Made by a program: the position numbers and the translations under genes. Positions 17,137 through 25,648 of a DNA stretch of 64,000 bases are shown here, one piece after another (position 1 is the first letter of the stretch; every line of letters starts with the position of its first letter). The stretch spans positions 1-64,000 of the forward strand of contig NZ_VZZJ01000006.1 in the NCBI RefSeq assembly GCF_008806345.1. Reading direction: 5' to 3'. The notes beneath the pieces were generated by a model that was given only the letters and a program-made list of their open reading frames with translations, did not search any database and had not been told where the DNA came from. This DNA is from Methylobacterium planeticum. Its GTDB lineage: Bacteria; Pseudomonadota; Alphaproteobacteria; Rhizobiales; Beijerinckiaceae.

Positions 17137-19011
17137 ATGTCGATCAACGCCCTGAGCACCGCGACCGCCGGCTTGCAGGCGATGCAGACGGCCATCGGCG
17201 TCGTCTCGCAGAACGTCGCCAATGCCGGCACCGCCGGCTACGTCAAGCGCACCGTCACGACGGTGTCGAACGGCGCGGCCAATTCGGGCGTCGCCGTCGG
17301 CTCGATCAGCCGCACCTTCGACGACGCCGCCCTGAAGCAGCTGCGTCTCGAAACATCGGGCGCCGCCTACACCTCGACCAAGGCCGACATCCTGGCGCAG
17401 ATCGACAAGCTCTACGGCACGCCCGGCGACTCGACGGCCCTCGACGCGACCCTGAACACCTTCACCCAGGCGCTGCAGGGGCTCGCCTCGAACCCCACCC
17501 TCGCCTCCGCCCGCACCACGGTGGTGAATGCCGCCACCATCCTGACCACCCAGATCGGCAGCATCGCGAGCAGCGTCCAGGACCTGCGCACCGGCGCCGA
17601 GAGCCGCCTGTCGACCGAGACGTCCGAGGCGAACGGCCTGCTCGCCTCGATCGCGAACCTGAACCTCAAGGCGTCAAGCACGTCGGACGACTCGGTCCGC
17701 GCCGGCATCCTCGATCAGCGCGATCAGCAGATCACGCAGCTCTCCTCCTATCTCGACATCAAGACCGTCAACCAGACCGACGGCACCGTCTCGGTGCTGA
17801 CGAATTCCGGCGTGACCCTGGTCGACCGCGGCAACGCCACCACGCTGAGCTTCGACGGGCGCGGCACCCTCAGCGCCGAGTCGGCCTACTCGAGCGACCC
17901 GGGCAAGCGCAGCGTCGGCACCATCACGGCAACCCTCCCGGGGGGCGGCACCATCGACCTCGGGGCATCCGGCGCGCTCCGCTCCGGCTCGATCGCGGCG
18001 GAGATCGAGCTGCGCGACATGGTCCTGCCGCAGGCGCAGCGCCAGCTCGACGATCTCGCGGCCGGGCTCGCCGCGTCGCTCAGCGACAAGACGGTGGCCG
18101 GCACGCCGAGCGGCTCAGACTTCGCGCTGAACATCAGCGACCTGCAGAACCTCAAGCCGGGGAACACGATCACCATCCCGGTCGGCTCGGGCGCGGCCGT
18201 TCGCAACATCATCCTGGTCGCCTCCAAGAACGCGGGCGGCCCCGTCGATCCGAGCCAGACCGTCGATTCGAACGCGACCGCGCAGACCTTCCAGATCCCC
18301 AGCCCGCTCACGGCCGCGAGCCTCGCGACCGCGCTCAACGGCGCCCTGACGGCGGCCTCGGCGCGGCTGCCCACCGGCTACAGCGCCCCGACGGTCGCGG
18401 CGGACGCGACGACCGGCGCGCTGACCTTCTCGGGCGGCAACCTGAAGGGCGTCAGCGCGGGCATCACGGTGCCGGCGAGCGCCAGCGCCCTGACCGGCGC
18501 CTACCCGCAGATCCCGTTCTTCACCGATGGCTCCGGCAACACGCTCATCACCGGGTCGCTCGACGGATCGGTGCAGCGCACCGGCCTCGCCCAGCGCATC
18601 TCGGTGAACGCGCTCCTCAAGAACGACAGCTCGTCGCTCGTCGCCAACGCCACGACGAGCTCGCCGAACGGCGAGCGCCCGCAGCTGCTCTACGATGCGC
18701 TGACGAGCACGAAGCAGACCTTCTCCTCCGCGAGCGGCATCGGCGGCATCAACGCGCCCCACAGCGCCAGCGTCGTCGGCTTCGCCCAGGAGATCATTTC
18801 CGCCCAGGGCGCCGCCGCCACCTCCGCGCAGAGCCTCGACGAGGGCCAGAGCGTGGCCCTGGCCACCGCGCAGGGACGCTTCGCGACGAGCGCCGGCGTC
18901 AACATCGACGAGGAGATGTCGCGGCTCATCGAGCTGCAGACGGCCTACACGGCCAATGCCCGCGTGCTGACGGCGGCGCGCGACATGCTCGATACCCTCC
19001 TGCGGATCTGA
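17137..19011 (+). CDS. flgK: Hook-associated protein 1 FlgK
   Basis: A 624-aa junction protein between hook and filament. It starts MSINALSTATAGLQAMQTAI and SQNVANAGTAGYVKRTV, and has a coiled-coil N-terminal part and a long Ala/Ser/Thr-rich insertion. The C-terminus NIDEEMSRLIELQTAYTANA, RVLTAARDMLDTLLRI is diagnostic. GGAGGG precedes ATG 17137. It lies 43 bases after flgE and 8 bases before flgL. Confidence 0.93.
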   Translation: MSINALSTATAGLQAMQTAIGVVSQNVANAGTAGYVKRTVTTVSNGAANSGVAVGSISRTFDDAALKQLRLETSGAAYTSTKADILAQIDKLYGTPGDSTALDATLNTFTQALQGLASNPTLASARTTVVNAATILTTQIGSIASSVQDLRTGAESRLSTETSEANGLLASIANLNLKASSTSDDSVRAGILDQRDQQITQLSSYLDIKTVNQTDGTVSVLTNSGVTLVDRGNATTLSFDGRGTLSAESAYSSDPGKRSVGTITATLPGGGTIDLGASGALRSGSIAAEIELRDMVLPQAQRQLDDLAAGLAASLSDKTVAGTPSGSDFALNISDLQNLKPGNTITIPVGSGAAVRNIILVASKNAGGPVDPSQTVDSNATAQTFQIPSPLTAASLATALNGALTAASARLPTGYSAPTVAADATTGALTFSGGNLKGVSAGITVPASASALTGAYPQIPFFTDGSGNTLITGSLDGSVQRTGLAQRISVNALLKNDSSSLVANATTSSPNGERPQLLYDALTSTKQTFSSASGIGGINAPHSASVVGFAQEIISAQGAAATSAQSLDEGQSVALATAQGRFATSAGVNIDEEMSRLIELQTAYTANARVLTAARDMLDTLLRI

Positions 19012-19019
19012 GGACAGCC

Positions 19020-20816
19020 ATGACGACCATCGGATCCTTCGCCGCGGGCAGCTACATCACCAACCGGAACACCGCGAACCTCGTCAACCTCAAGAGCCAG
19101 CTCGACGGTCTGACGACGCAGCTCACCACGGGCCGCGCCTCGGAAACCTATGGCGGCCTCGGCAGCGACCGGTCCACCAGCCTCAGCGCGCACGCGACCC
19201 TGAGCGCGCTCGACGGCTACGATTCCACCATCACGGGGGCGCAGACCCGCGTGAAGCTCGCCTCCGCGAGCATGACCCAGATCACGAGCCTCACGGCGAC
19301 CTTGCGCAAGAGCATCGACAACAGCGCCCTGAACAACGGCGCCACGGCAGCCAACAACGCGCTCCTCGCGCGCAACAGCCTCGATTCCGCCCTCGACGCG
19401 CTGAACCAGCAATCAGCCGGGCAGTACCTCTTCGGCGGCCGCGCCATCGACAGCCCGCCCGTCGTCACCAGCGACGTCCTCCTCAACGGCGATGCCAGCA
19501 ACCCGGCAGCGCCCCTGGCCGGCCTGAAGACCCTCGTGACCGAACAGATGAAGGCCGATCAGGGCAGCGGCGCCGGTCGGCTGACCCAGTCCTACACGGC
19601 GGGCGCGACGAGCGTCAGCGTTTCCGAAGAGGCCGATCCGGGCGCCCGGGCGAATTTCGGCTTCACCCTCGCGGCGGCCCCCACCGCGTCGAGCGCCTTC
19701 GCCACGGTCAGTCCGGCCTCGATCACGTCGGGCGCCTCGACGGCCGCCGCCGACCCGACCTTCGCCGCCGCCCCGAATGCGACCGACGCCTTTCGGGTGG
19801 TGGTCAACCAGGCCGATGGCAGCCAGGCGACCTACGACCTGACCGGCGCCGACCTCGCCGACATCAGCACGGCCGCCGCCGCGAAGGCCTCGCTGCTCGC
19901 GAAGCTCAGTCCGGGCAAGCTCGCGAGCGTCCAGAGTGCCGCTCCGCCCAACCTCACCGCGACCTTCCCGACCGCGGCGGCTTCACCGGGCGCGTCCTTC
20001 TCGATCGACGTCGCCTCGCAGCCGGCGGTCGGCGACAGCATCACGATCAAGCTCGCCCTGCGCGACGGCACCACCACGACCCTGACCCTCCAGGCGCAGT
20101 CGAAGGCCGACGCGACCTCGACCTCGGGCTTCACCATCGGGGCGACGCCGGCCGAGACCGCCCAGAACCTGTCGGACACCCTGCAGCGGGCGCTGAAATA
20201 CGCCTCCGACACGACGCTGGCGGCGAGCTCGACGACGCGCGCGACCGAGGATTTCTTCGCAGGCTCCAACACGCCCGGCCTGGCGCCCCGGCGCATCGAC
20301 TTCTCCGGATCGGCGCCGACCTTCTCCCAGGCCGCGTCTGCGAAGACCGTGATCTGGTACAAGGGCGAGGCATCGGCGACGGATGCGCGCGCCTCGGTGA
20401 CGGCGCGCATCGGCGCGAACAGCACCACCCAGCTCGGTGCCCGGGCGAACGAGCCCGCCATCAAGGACGCCCTCTCGGCTTTCGCCGCGGCGGCCCTGTC
20501 GGATGTCGGCACGACGACGACGACCTCCGCCGACCGCTGGAAGGCCGTGGCGGCCCGCGCCACCAACCTCCTGCCGGCCTCCGGCGGCCTGGAAGAGATC
20601 ACGGCGGATTTCAGCCTCGCGGCGAGTTCGCTCGGCAACGCGGCCGCGCAGAACAAGACCACCCGGGCAACGTTGCAATCGGCGGTCGACGGCGTGGAAT
20701 CCGTCACGACCGAGGAGGTGGCCGCGAAGCTCCTGGCGGTGCAGAACCAGTTGCAGGCGAGCTATCAGGTGACCTCGATGCTGTCGAAGCTGTCCCTCGT
20801 GAACTACCTGAGCTGA
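19020..20816 (+). CDS. flgL: Hook-associated protein 3 FlgL (flagellin-like)
   Basis: A 598-aa protein starting MTTIGSFAAGSYITNRNTAN. The N-terminal flagellin-like coiled coil (LVNLKSQLDGLTTQLTTGRA) and SAGQYLFGGRAIDSPPV near residue 140 are typical of FlgL. The C-terminus TSMLSKLSLVNYLS is the usual flagellin/FlgL end. At nearly 600 residues it is about twice the enterobacterial FlgL because of a large Ala/Thr-rich middle (about 170-450). Third gene of the hook operon. Confidence 0.85.
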   Translation: MTTIGSFAAGSYITNRNTANLVNLKSQLDGLTTQLTTGRASETYGGLGSDRSTSLSAHATLSALDGYDSTITGAQTRVKLASASMTQITSLTATLRKSIDNSALNNGATAANNALLARNSLDSALDALNQQSAGQYLFGGRAIDSPPVVTSDVLLNGDASNPAAPLAGLKTLVTEQMKADQGSGAGRLTQSYTAGATSVSVSEEADPGARANFGFTLAAAPTASSAFATVSPASITSGASTAAADPTFAAAPNATDAFRVVVNQADGSQATYDLTGADLADISTAAAAKASLLAKLSPGKLASVQSAAPPNLTATFPTAAASPGASFSIDVASQPAVGDSITIKLALRDGTTTTLTLQAQSKADATSTSGFTIGATPAETAQNLSDTLQRALKYASDTTLAASSTTRATEDFFAGSNTPGLAPRRIDFSGSAPTFSQAASAKTVIWYKGEASATDARASVTARIGANSTTQLGARANEPAIKDALSAFAAAALSDVGTTTTTSADRWKAVAARATNLLPASGGLEEITADFSLAASSLGNAAAQNKTTRATLQSAVDGVESVTTEEVAAKLLAVQNQLQASYQVTSMLSKLSLVNYLS

Positions 20817-20974
20817 GGCTTCGGGGCGTCCCGGGCGCGGCCCGCCCGACGCGAGCGGTCCCTGCCGATCCGGACAGACCGTGTTCGTTCCGTCCGGCAC
20901 CCCGCCGGCGAAGCCGCTTGATCGGCGGCGGCGCCTTCGCCTATCTCTGGCGGGTCAGCGAGGCCGGAGCCCGG

Positions 20975-21307
20975 ATGATGATCGCGGATCGAATGCGTGC
21001 GGGTCTCCTCGGCGCCCTGCTGGCAGCCGGCCTGACGCCGGCCGCCGCGCGAGAGCCGATCAAGGCACCCACCACAGAGGCGCTTCGCCCCTGTCCCGCC
21101 TACGGATCCGGATTCGTGCGGCTGCCGGGAAGCCGCAGCTGCATCCGGCTCTCCGGTCGGGTCGGTGCCGGGATGGACCTGCAATCCGGCAACAGGGGCG
21201 CCGCCGCGGCTCCGGCGGCGGCGGGCCGCTTCGCCATCGACACCCGCTCGGAATCCGAGTTCGGGCCGGTGCGGACCTTCGTCCGCATCGGCAACGGGCG
21301 CCCCTGA
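20975..21307 (+). CDS. Truncated porin-like secreted protein (110 aa)
   Basis: ATG 20975 starts a signal peptide (MMIADRMRAGLLGALLAAGL, cleaved near PAAA). The mature part carries the alphaproteobacterial porin opening CPAYGSGFVRLPGSRSCIRL-SGRVGAG, with its two Cys, then GRFAIDTRSESEFGPVRTFV, the first extracellular-to-strand motif. It then stops at GNGRP. Full rhizobial porins have 350-550 aa, so this holds only the first one or two strands. Its last 35 codons lie in the duplicated segment 21202-21361. It could be a relic or a small periplasmic domain protein. Confidence 0.6.
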   Translation: MMIADRMRAGLLGALLAAGLTPAAAREPIKAPTTEALRPCPAYGSGFVRLPGSRSCIRLSGRVGAGMDLQSGNRGAAAAPAAAGRFAIDTRSESEFGPVRTFVRIGNGRP

Positions 21308-21512
21308 GGCCCGCTCAGAGGTTGCGGGACAGGACCAGGGGGCCGCTCCGCGCGCCGCGGCTCCGGCGGCGGCGGGCCGCTTCGCCATCGACACCCGCTC
21401 GGAATCCGAGTTCGGGCCGGTGCGGACCTTCGTCCGCATCGGCAACGGGCGCCCCTGAGGCCCGCTCAGAGGTTGCGGGACAGGACCAGGGGGCCGCTCC
21501 GCGCGCCGCGGC
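21202..21512. repeat. 151-bp tandem duplication at convergent gene ends
   Basis: Bases 21202-21361 recur exactly at 21353-21512 (period 151 bases), including the last part of the porin-like gene, its stop codon, and the last coding bases of the opposing flagellar gene. The copies share the junction CGCCGCGGC. By eye no mismatch was found, so the event is recent or is under gene conversion. The porin-like protein uses copy 1; the minus-strand gene ends in copy 2. Confidence 0.9.
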
Positions 21513-21948
21513 CGTAGGGCGAGGGCGCGAGCGAGGGCGCGCCGTAGATGGTGGCCGAGCGCGAGCGACCGATCTCCTCGGCCAGGGTCTTGATCAGGCC
21601 CTCGGACACGCTGCGCGCGGTGGCCAGCACCGCCTGGTTGGTCTCGACCTCGAGCATGAATTGCCGGTGGGCCGCCTTGAGGGTCTCGACGCCCTGCGGC
21701 GCGAACCGGGCGAGCGCGATGGCGTTGGCCTTGGCGGCCTCGAGTCCCTGCAGATAGGCGCCGGAGAGTGCCGTCTTGCGCTCCGATGCGGCGAGGCCCT
21801 CGCGCAGGCGCCCGGCGCGGACATGCCCGCTCTCCTCCGCGAGGATCCCGGCCAGCGCCTGCATGGTCGACATCACGTGCGCCACGAGGGCGTCGGCGCC
21901 GGAACGGTCGGCGACGCGGATCGGCTTCGCATCGGCGTCACGCGGCAC
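21466..21948 (-). CDS. FlbY/FlgN-like flagellar assembly protein
   Basis: A 160-aa soluble helical protein. Residues 18-120 form long amphipathic helices (GADALVAHVMSTMQALAGIL, TALSGAYLQGLEAAKANAIA), as in FlgN-type export chaperones for FlgK/FlgL. The C-terminus (YGAPSLAPSPYGRGARSGPL) is disordered. Its place immediately after the cheL/flgJ gene (11-base overlap) matches flbY in the Caulobacter flgI-cheL-flbY order. The 3' end lies in the second copy of the tandem duplication. Confidence 0.65.
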   Translation of the reverse strand: MPRDADAKPIRVADRSGADALVAHVMSTMQALAGILAEESGHVRAGRLREGLAASERKTALSGAYLQGLEAAKANAIALARFAPQGVETLKAAHRQFMLEVETNQAVLATARSVSEGLIKTLAEEIGRSRSATIYGAPSLAPSPYGRGARSGPLVLSRNL

Positions 21949-22312
21949 GGGCGGCCTCCTGCATCTTCATCATCTCGCGATAGACCTGGTCGGCGATGCC
22001 GACGCCGCCGCTCTTCACGACCTGCGTGGCGTATTCCTTGGTCAGCATCGAGCGATAGACGCCACCGCCGGTGCCGTTCTCGCCGAGCGGCCCCTCGGTG
22101 CCGTCCGATTGCGCGACCCGGTCGAGGCTCTGCTCCAGGAACATCTGCTCGAAGTCGGTCGCGGCCTTGCGCGCCTTGGTGTCGGCGGCCTTGGTATCGG
22201 CGGCCTTGGTGGCGTCGTTGGCCGTCTTGGTGACGCTCGCCGCGACATTGCCGGCGATCGACTTTCCGACCTGCATGGCCGCCGAGGCGGCGAAGGTGGC
22301 GAGTGGCAGCAT
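21938..22312 (-). CDS. Rod-binding protein FlgJ/CheL type
   Basis: A 124-aa protein with the FlgJ N-terminal rod-binding domain only: ATDFEQMFLEQSLDRVAQSD near residue 51 and YRSMLTKEYATQVVKSGGVG, IADQVYREMMKMQ at the end. The peptidoglycan-hydrolase half of enterobacterial FlgJ is absent, which is normal in alphaproteobacteria, where the gene is called cheL. It should cap or scaffold rod assembly in the periplasm. It follows flgI by 42 bases. Confidence 0.85.
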   Translation of the reverse strand: MLPLATFAASAAMQVGKSIAGNVAASVTKTANDATKAADTKAADTKARKAATDFEQMFLEQSLDRVAQSDGTEGPLGENGTGGGVYRSMLTKEYATQVVKSGGVGIADQVYREMMKMQEAARAA

Positions 22313-22354
22313 GGGGTTACCTCGCTGGGGCGGAGGGAGGGACGGGGCAGGGCA

Positions 22355-23488
22355 TCACATCAGCTCGATGTCTGCTTGGAGGGCACCTGCGGCCTTGATG
22401 GCCTGGAGGATGGAGATCAGGTCGCGGGGGCCGACCCCGAGGGCGTTCAGGCCGTCGACGAGCTCGCGCAGGGTGACGCCTTCCTTGACCAGGGCCAGCT
22501 TGTTGCCGTCCCCGGTATCGACCTTCACGCCGGTGCGCGGCACCACGACGGTCTGGCCGTTCGAGAGCGGGTTGGGCTGGCTCACCTGCGGCTGCTCGGT
22601 GATCGTGACCGTGAGGTTGCCCTGCGCGATCGCCACGGTGGAGACGCGCACGTCGCGGCCCATCACGATGATGCCGGAGCGCTCGTCCACCACCACCTTG
22701 GCGGTCTGGTCCGGCTCGACCTTCAGCTGCTCCACCTCGGTGACGAGGCGGATCATGTTGCCGTGGTAGCGGGCCGGGATCTGCAGGGTCACGGTCGCGG
22801 GATCGGTCGGCTCGGCGGTGTCGCCGCCCATGAAGTCGTTGATGGCGGAGGCGATGCGCTTCGAGGTCGTGAAGTCGGGGTTGCGCAGGGACAGCCGAAG
22901 GCTGCGCGCGTCGTTCAGCTTGAAGGCGATCTCGCGCTCGACATTGGCGCCGTTCGAGATCCGTCCGTTCGTCGGGACGCCGCGGGTGACCTTGGCGGCG
23001 TCGCCCTCGGCCGCGAAGCCCGCGATGGCGACGGAGCCCTGGGCCAGTGCATAGACCTCGCCGTCGGCGCCGAGGAGCGGCGTCACCAGCAGGGTGCCGC
23101 CCTGCAGCGACTTCGCATCGCCGAGGGATGAGACCGTGACGTCGATGCGCGTGCCCTGCGCGGAGAAGGGCGGGAGGTTCGCCGTGACCATGACGGCGGC
23201 GAGGTTCTGGGTGCGCATCGTGGCGCCCCGGGTGTTGACGCCGAGGCGCTCCAGCATCGCCTGGAGCGACTGCTTGGTGAACGGGATGTTGTTGAGGGTG
23301 TCGCCGGTGCCGTTCAGGCCGACCACGATGCCGTACCCGACGAGCTGGTTCTGCCGCACGCCCTCGATCGAGGCGAGGTCCTTCACCCGCGACAGGGCCC
23401 AGGCCGGCGCCGCCCCGCTGACGACGAGCGTCGTCAGCGCGAGGACGAGGAGGCGGGCGAGGCGTAGGCCGGGGATTCGCGTGTTCAT
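22355..23488 (-). CDS. flgI: Flagellar P-ring protein FlgI
   Basis: 377 aa with a Sec signal (residues 1-31, ending APAWA) and the FlgI opening SRVKDLASIEGVRQNQLVGY, GIVVGLNGTGDTLNN. Later motifs include GVNTRGATMRTQNLAAVMVT, PTNGRISNGANVEREI, VVVDERSGIIVMGRDVRVST and LRELVDGLNALGVGPRDLIS, all family-typical. It forms the periplasmic P-ring around the rod. Head of the minus-strand flgI-cheL-flbY operon, divergent from fliX. Confidence 0.96.
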   Translation of the reverse strand: MNTRIPGLRLARLLVLALTTLVVSGAAPAWALSRVKDLASIEGVRQNQLVGYGIVVGLNGTGDTLNNIPFTKQSLQAMLERLGVNTRGATMRTQNLAAVMVTANLPPFSAQGTRIDVTVSSLGDAKSLQGGTLLVTPLLGADGEVYALAQGSVAIAGFAAEGDAAKVTRGVPTNGRISNGANVEREIAFKLNDARSLRLSLRNPDFTTSKRIASAINDFMGGDTAEPTDPATVTLQIPARYHGNMIRLVTEVEQLKVEPDQTAKVVVDERSGIIVMGRDVRVSTVAIAQGNLTVTITEQPQVSQPNPLSNGQTVVVPRTGVKVDTGDGNKLALVKEGVTLRELVDGLNALGVGPRDLISILQAIKAAGALQADIELM

Positions 23489-23655
23489 GCCGGGCTTCGA
23501 TCGGGAACGGGTCGGGCCTCATCCTGCCAGCATCATGCCATTCGGGAGATTTCCCTAAAACTTTGCATTTGCTCGGATTTACCGAAGACCGCGCTCGGCC
23601 GCAGCGCCGTTCCGGAGAGCCGTTCCGTGCCGACCCGGCAGGTTCTGCCCGGCCG

Positions 23656-23670
23656 TTTACGAACGCTTAA
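23656..23670 (+). promoter_or_regulatory. CtrA-type box upstream of fliX
   Basis: TTTACGAACGCTTAA (followed by CC) fits the CtrA consensus TTAA-N7-TTAAC with one mismatch in the first half. It lies 62 bases before fliX and about 170 bases before flgI on the other strand. In Caulobacter the fliX-flgI intergenic region is CtrA-controlled, so the position is meaningful. Confidence 0.6.
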
Positions 23671-23731
23671 CCACGCGGGACGGAAGGTCGCCTCAAGGCG
23701 GCTTCGCTCGCCTCCTCCGAACGGTACACCG

Positions 23732-24157
23732 ATGCGCGTCGATTCCCGCTTTGCCGCCCAAGGCCCGGCCTCCGTCGCCGCCGGACGGCGGACGAACGAG
23801 AGACGCAGCTTCTCCCTCGGCGCCGCGCCCGAGGCGGCCTCGGCCCACGCGCCCGCCGCGGCGTCCTCGCTCGCCGGGCTCGACGCGGTCCTGACGCTGC
23901 AGGGCGAGAACGAGACGCCGAGCGAGCGCCGCCGCCGCTCGGCCAAGCGCGGGCACGACCTCCTCGACGGCCTCGACCGGCTCAAGGCCGCGCTCCTGTC
24001 GGGCCGGGTGCCGACGCACGAGCTGCAGGCGATCGCCGGCCGCCTGTCGGACCGGGCCGCGACGAGCGGCGATCCGCGCCTCGACGGGCTCGTCGCCGAC
24101 ATCGAGCTGCGCGCGGCGGTGGAGCTCGCCAAGCTCGAGATGCGCCGCGGCGTCTGA
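23732..24157 (+). CDS. fliX: Flagellar assembly regulator FliX
   Basis: 141 aa starting MRVDSRFAAQGPAS. The C-terminal half carries the FliX pattern: LDGLDRLKAALLSGRVPTHE, LQAIAGRLSDRAATSGDPRL, DIELRAAVELAKLEMRR. FliX couples basal-body assembly to the sigma-54 activator FlbD in Caulobacter. The longer frame from 23627 was rejected because MRVD is the family start. Divergent from flgI, as in Caulobacter. Its presence supports the sigma-54 promoters seen before flgE and flgF. Confidence 0.85.
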   Translation: MRVDSRFAAQGPASVAAGRRTNERRSFSLGAAPEAASAHAPAAASSLAGLDAVLTLQGENETPSERRRRSAKRGHDLLDGLDRLKAALLSGRVPTHELQAIAGRLSDRAATSGDPRLDGLVADIELRAAVELAKLEMRRGV

Positions 24158-24270
24158 GCGCGCGGCCGTTCCGGCGTTGACGGCTAAGCCGCGATCCCCG
24201 ACAAAGCGCCCGCCTCAGACCCGGCGGCGCGACCGGGACGCCTCACCGTCGCGCCGTCCCACCGGCGCCG

Positions 24271-25644
24271 ATGCTGTTCAATTCCTTCGTCTTCCTCCTC
24301 GCCTTCCTGCCCGCCGCGCTGATCCTGCACGGGCTCGCCGAGCGCTTCCGGCCGGACTGGCGCCTGCCGGTCCTCGTCCTCCTGTCCTTCGTGTTCTACG
24401 GCTGGTGGGACCTGCGCTTCGTCCCGCTCCTCGCCGGCTCGATCGGGGTGAACTGGCTCGTGGCGCGGGCCTTCCTGCGCGGCCGGGGCCGCAGCCTGAT
24501 CCCCCTCGCGATCGCCCTCAACCTCGTCGTGCTGGGCCTCTTCAAGTACCTGAACTTCTTCGCCGACCTCGCCAACCTGATCCCCGGCGTCGCGGCCCCC
24601 CGCCTCGATTGGGTCCTGCCGCTCGGGATCTCGTTCTTCACCTTCCACCACGTGATGTACCTGACGGACCTGCGGGCCGGCCGCGCGCCGGCCTACGGCC
24701 TCGTCAAGTACGCCCTCTATATCGGGTTCTTTCCGCAGGTTCTCGCCGGCCCGCTGGTGCGCTGGAGCGAGATCATGCACCAGTTCGACGAGCGGCCCTA
24801 CGCCCGGCCCGACGCGGCGGAACGCATCGGGCGGGGGGTCATGCTGCTCTGCGTCGGCCTCGCCAAGAAGGTCTTCCTCGGCGATCCCCTGGCGACCTAC
24901 GTCAACCCGGTGTTCCAGGCCGCCGCCGCCGGCAAGGTGGTGACCGTCGCGGAGGCCTGGCAGGCGACCCTCGGCTTCACCTTCCAGATCTACTTCGACT
25001 TCTCGGGCTACACCGACATGGCGCTCGGCCTGGCGCTGCTGTTCGGCATCGTGCTGCCCCAGAACTTCGACGTGCCTTACCGCGCCACCTCGCTGCGGGA
25101 CTTCTGGCGGCGCTGGCACATGACCCTGTCGCGCTTCCTGCGGGATTACCTCTACATCGGGATGGGCGGAAACCGGAGCGGCCTCGGCATCCAGCTCGCG
25201 GCCCTCCTCGCCACCATGACGCTCGGCGGCCTCTGGCACGGGGCCGGCCTGACCTTCGTGGCCTGGGGAGCGCTCCACGGGCTCGGCCTCGGCCTGGGGG
25301 TGCTCTGGCGCCGCGCGGGCGGGCGCATGCCGGCATTCCTCGGCTGGGGCCTCACCGCCCTGTTCGTGATCCTGACCTGGGTGCTGTTCCGCGCCACGAG
25401 CTTCGAGGCGGCGCTCGCGGTGTTCAAGGGACTGTTCGGCCTTGCGCCGATGGGGGCCGGCTTCAAGTGGCGCACCATCCTGATCGCGGCCGCGGTGGCG
25501 ATGCTGGGGCCGAGCGCCTGGGCGGCCGTGCACCGCCTGCCGCCGCACCGGGGCCTCGCCGCCGCCTTCGCGGTGCTGTTCGTCATCGTCCTCCTGAAGA
25601 TCGGGGACGATGCGAACTACGATTTCATCTATTTCCAGTTCTGA
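24271..25644 (+). CDS. MBOAT family O-acyltransferase (AlgI-like)
   Basis: A 457-aa polytopic inner-membrane protein with about 10 segments. It starts MLFNSFVFLLAFLPAALILH, has PLGISFFTFHHVMYLTDLRA and GPLVRWSEI, then IYFDFSGYTDMALGLALLFG, RDFWRRWHMTLSRFLRDYLY and the active-site His in LGGLWHGAGLTFVAWGALHG. This is the AlgI/DltB class that moves acetyl or other acyl groups to exported glycans. It is followed at once (4 bases) by an SGNH-like partner. The pair sits between fliX and dksA in the flagellar region. Confidence 0.93.
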   Translation: MLFNSFVFLLAFLPAALILHGLAERFRPDWRLPVLVLLSFVFYGWWDLRFVPLLAGSIGVNWLVARAFLRGRGRSLIPLAIALNLVVLGLFKYLNFFADLANLIPGVAAPRLDWVLPLGISFFTFHHVMYLTDLRAGRAPAYGLVKYALYIGFFPQVLAGPLVRWSEIMHQFDERPYARPDAAERIGRGVMLLCVGLAKKVFLGDPLATYVNPVFQAAAAGKVVTVAEAWQATLGFTFQIYFDFSGYTDMALGLALLFGIVLPQNFDVPYRATSLRDFWRRWHMTLSRFLRDYLYIGMGGNRSGLGIQLAALLATMTLGGLWHGAGLTFVAWGALHGLGLGLGVLWRRAGGRMPAFLGWGLTALFVILTWVLFRATSFEAALAVFKGLFGLAPMGAGFKWRTILIAAAVAMLGPSAWAAVHRLPPHRGLAAAFAVLFVIVLLKIGDDANYDFIYFQF

Positions 25645-25648
25645 CGCG

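Noticed and set aside
23526..23540. Possible sigma-54 element upstream of flgI (TGGCATGATGCTGGC on minus)
   Set aside because: Keeps GG and GC at the right spacing but lacks CAC and TTGC; too weak compared with the flgE and flgF elements.
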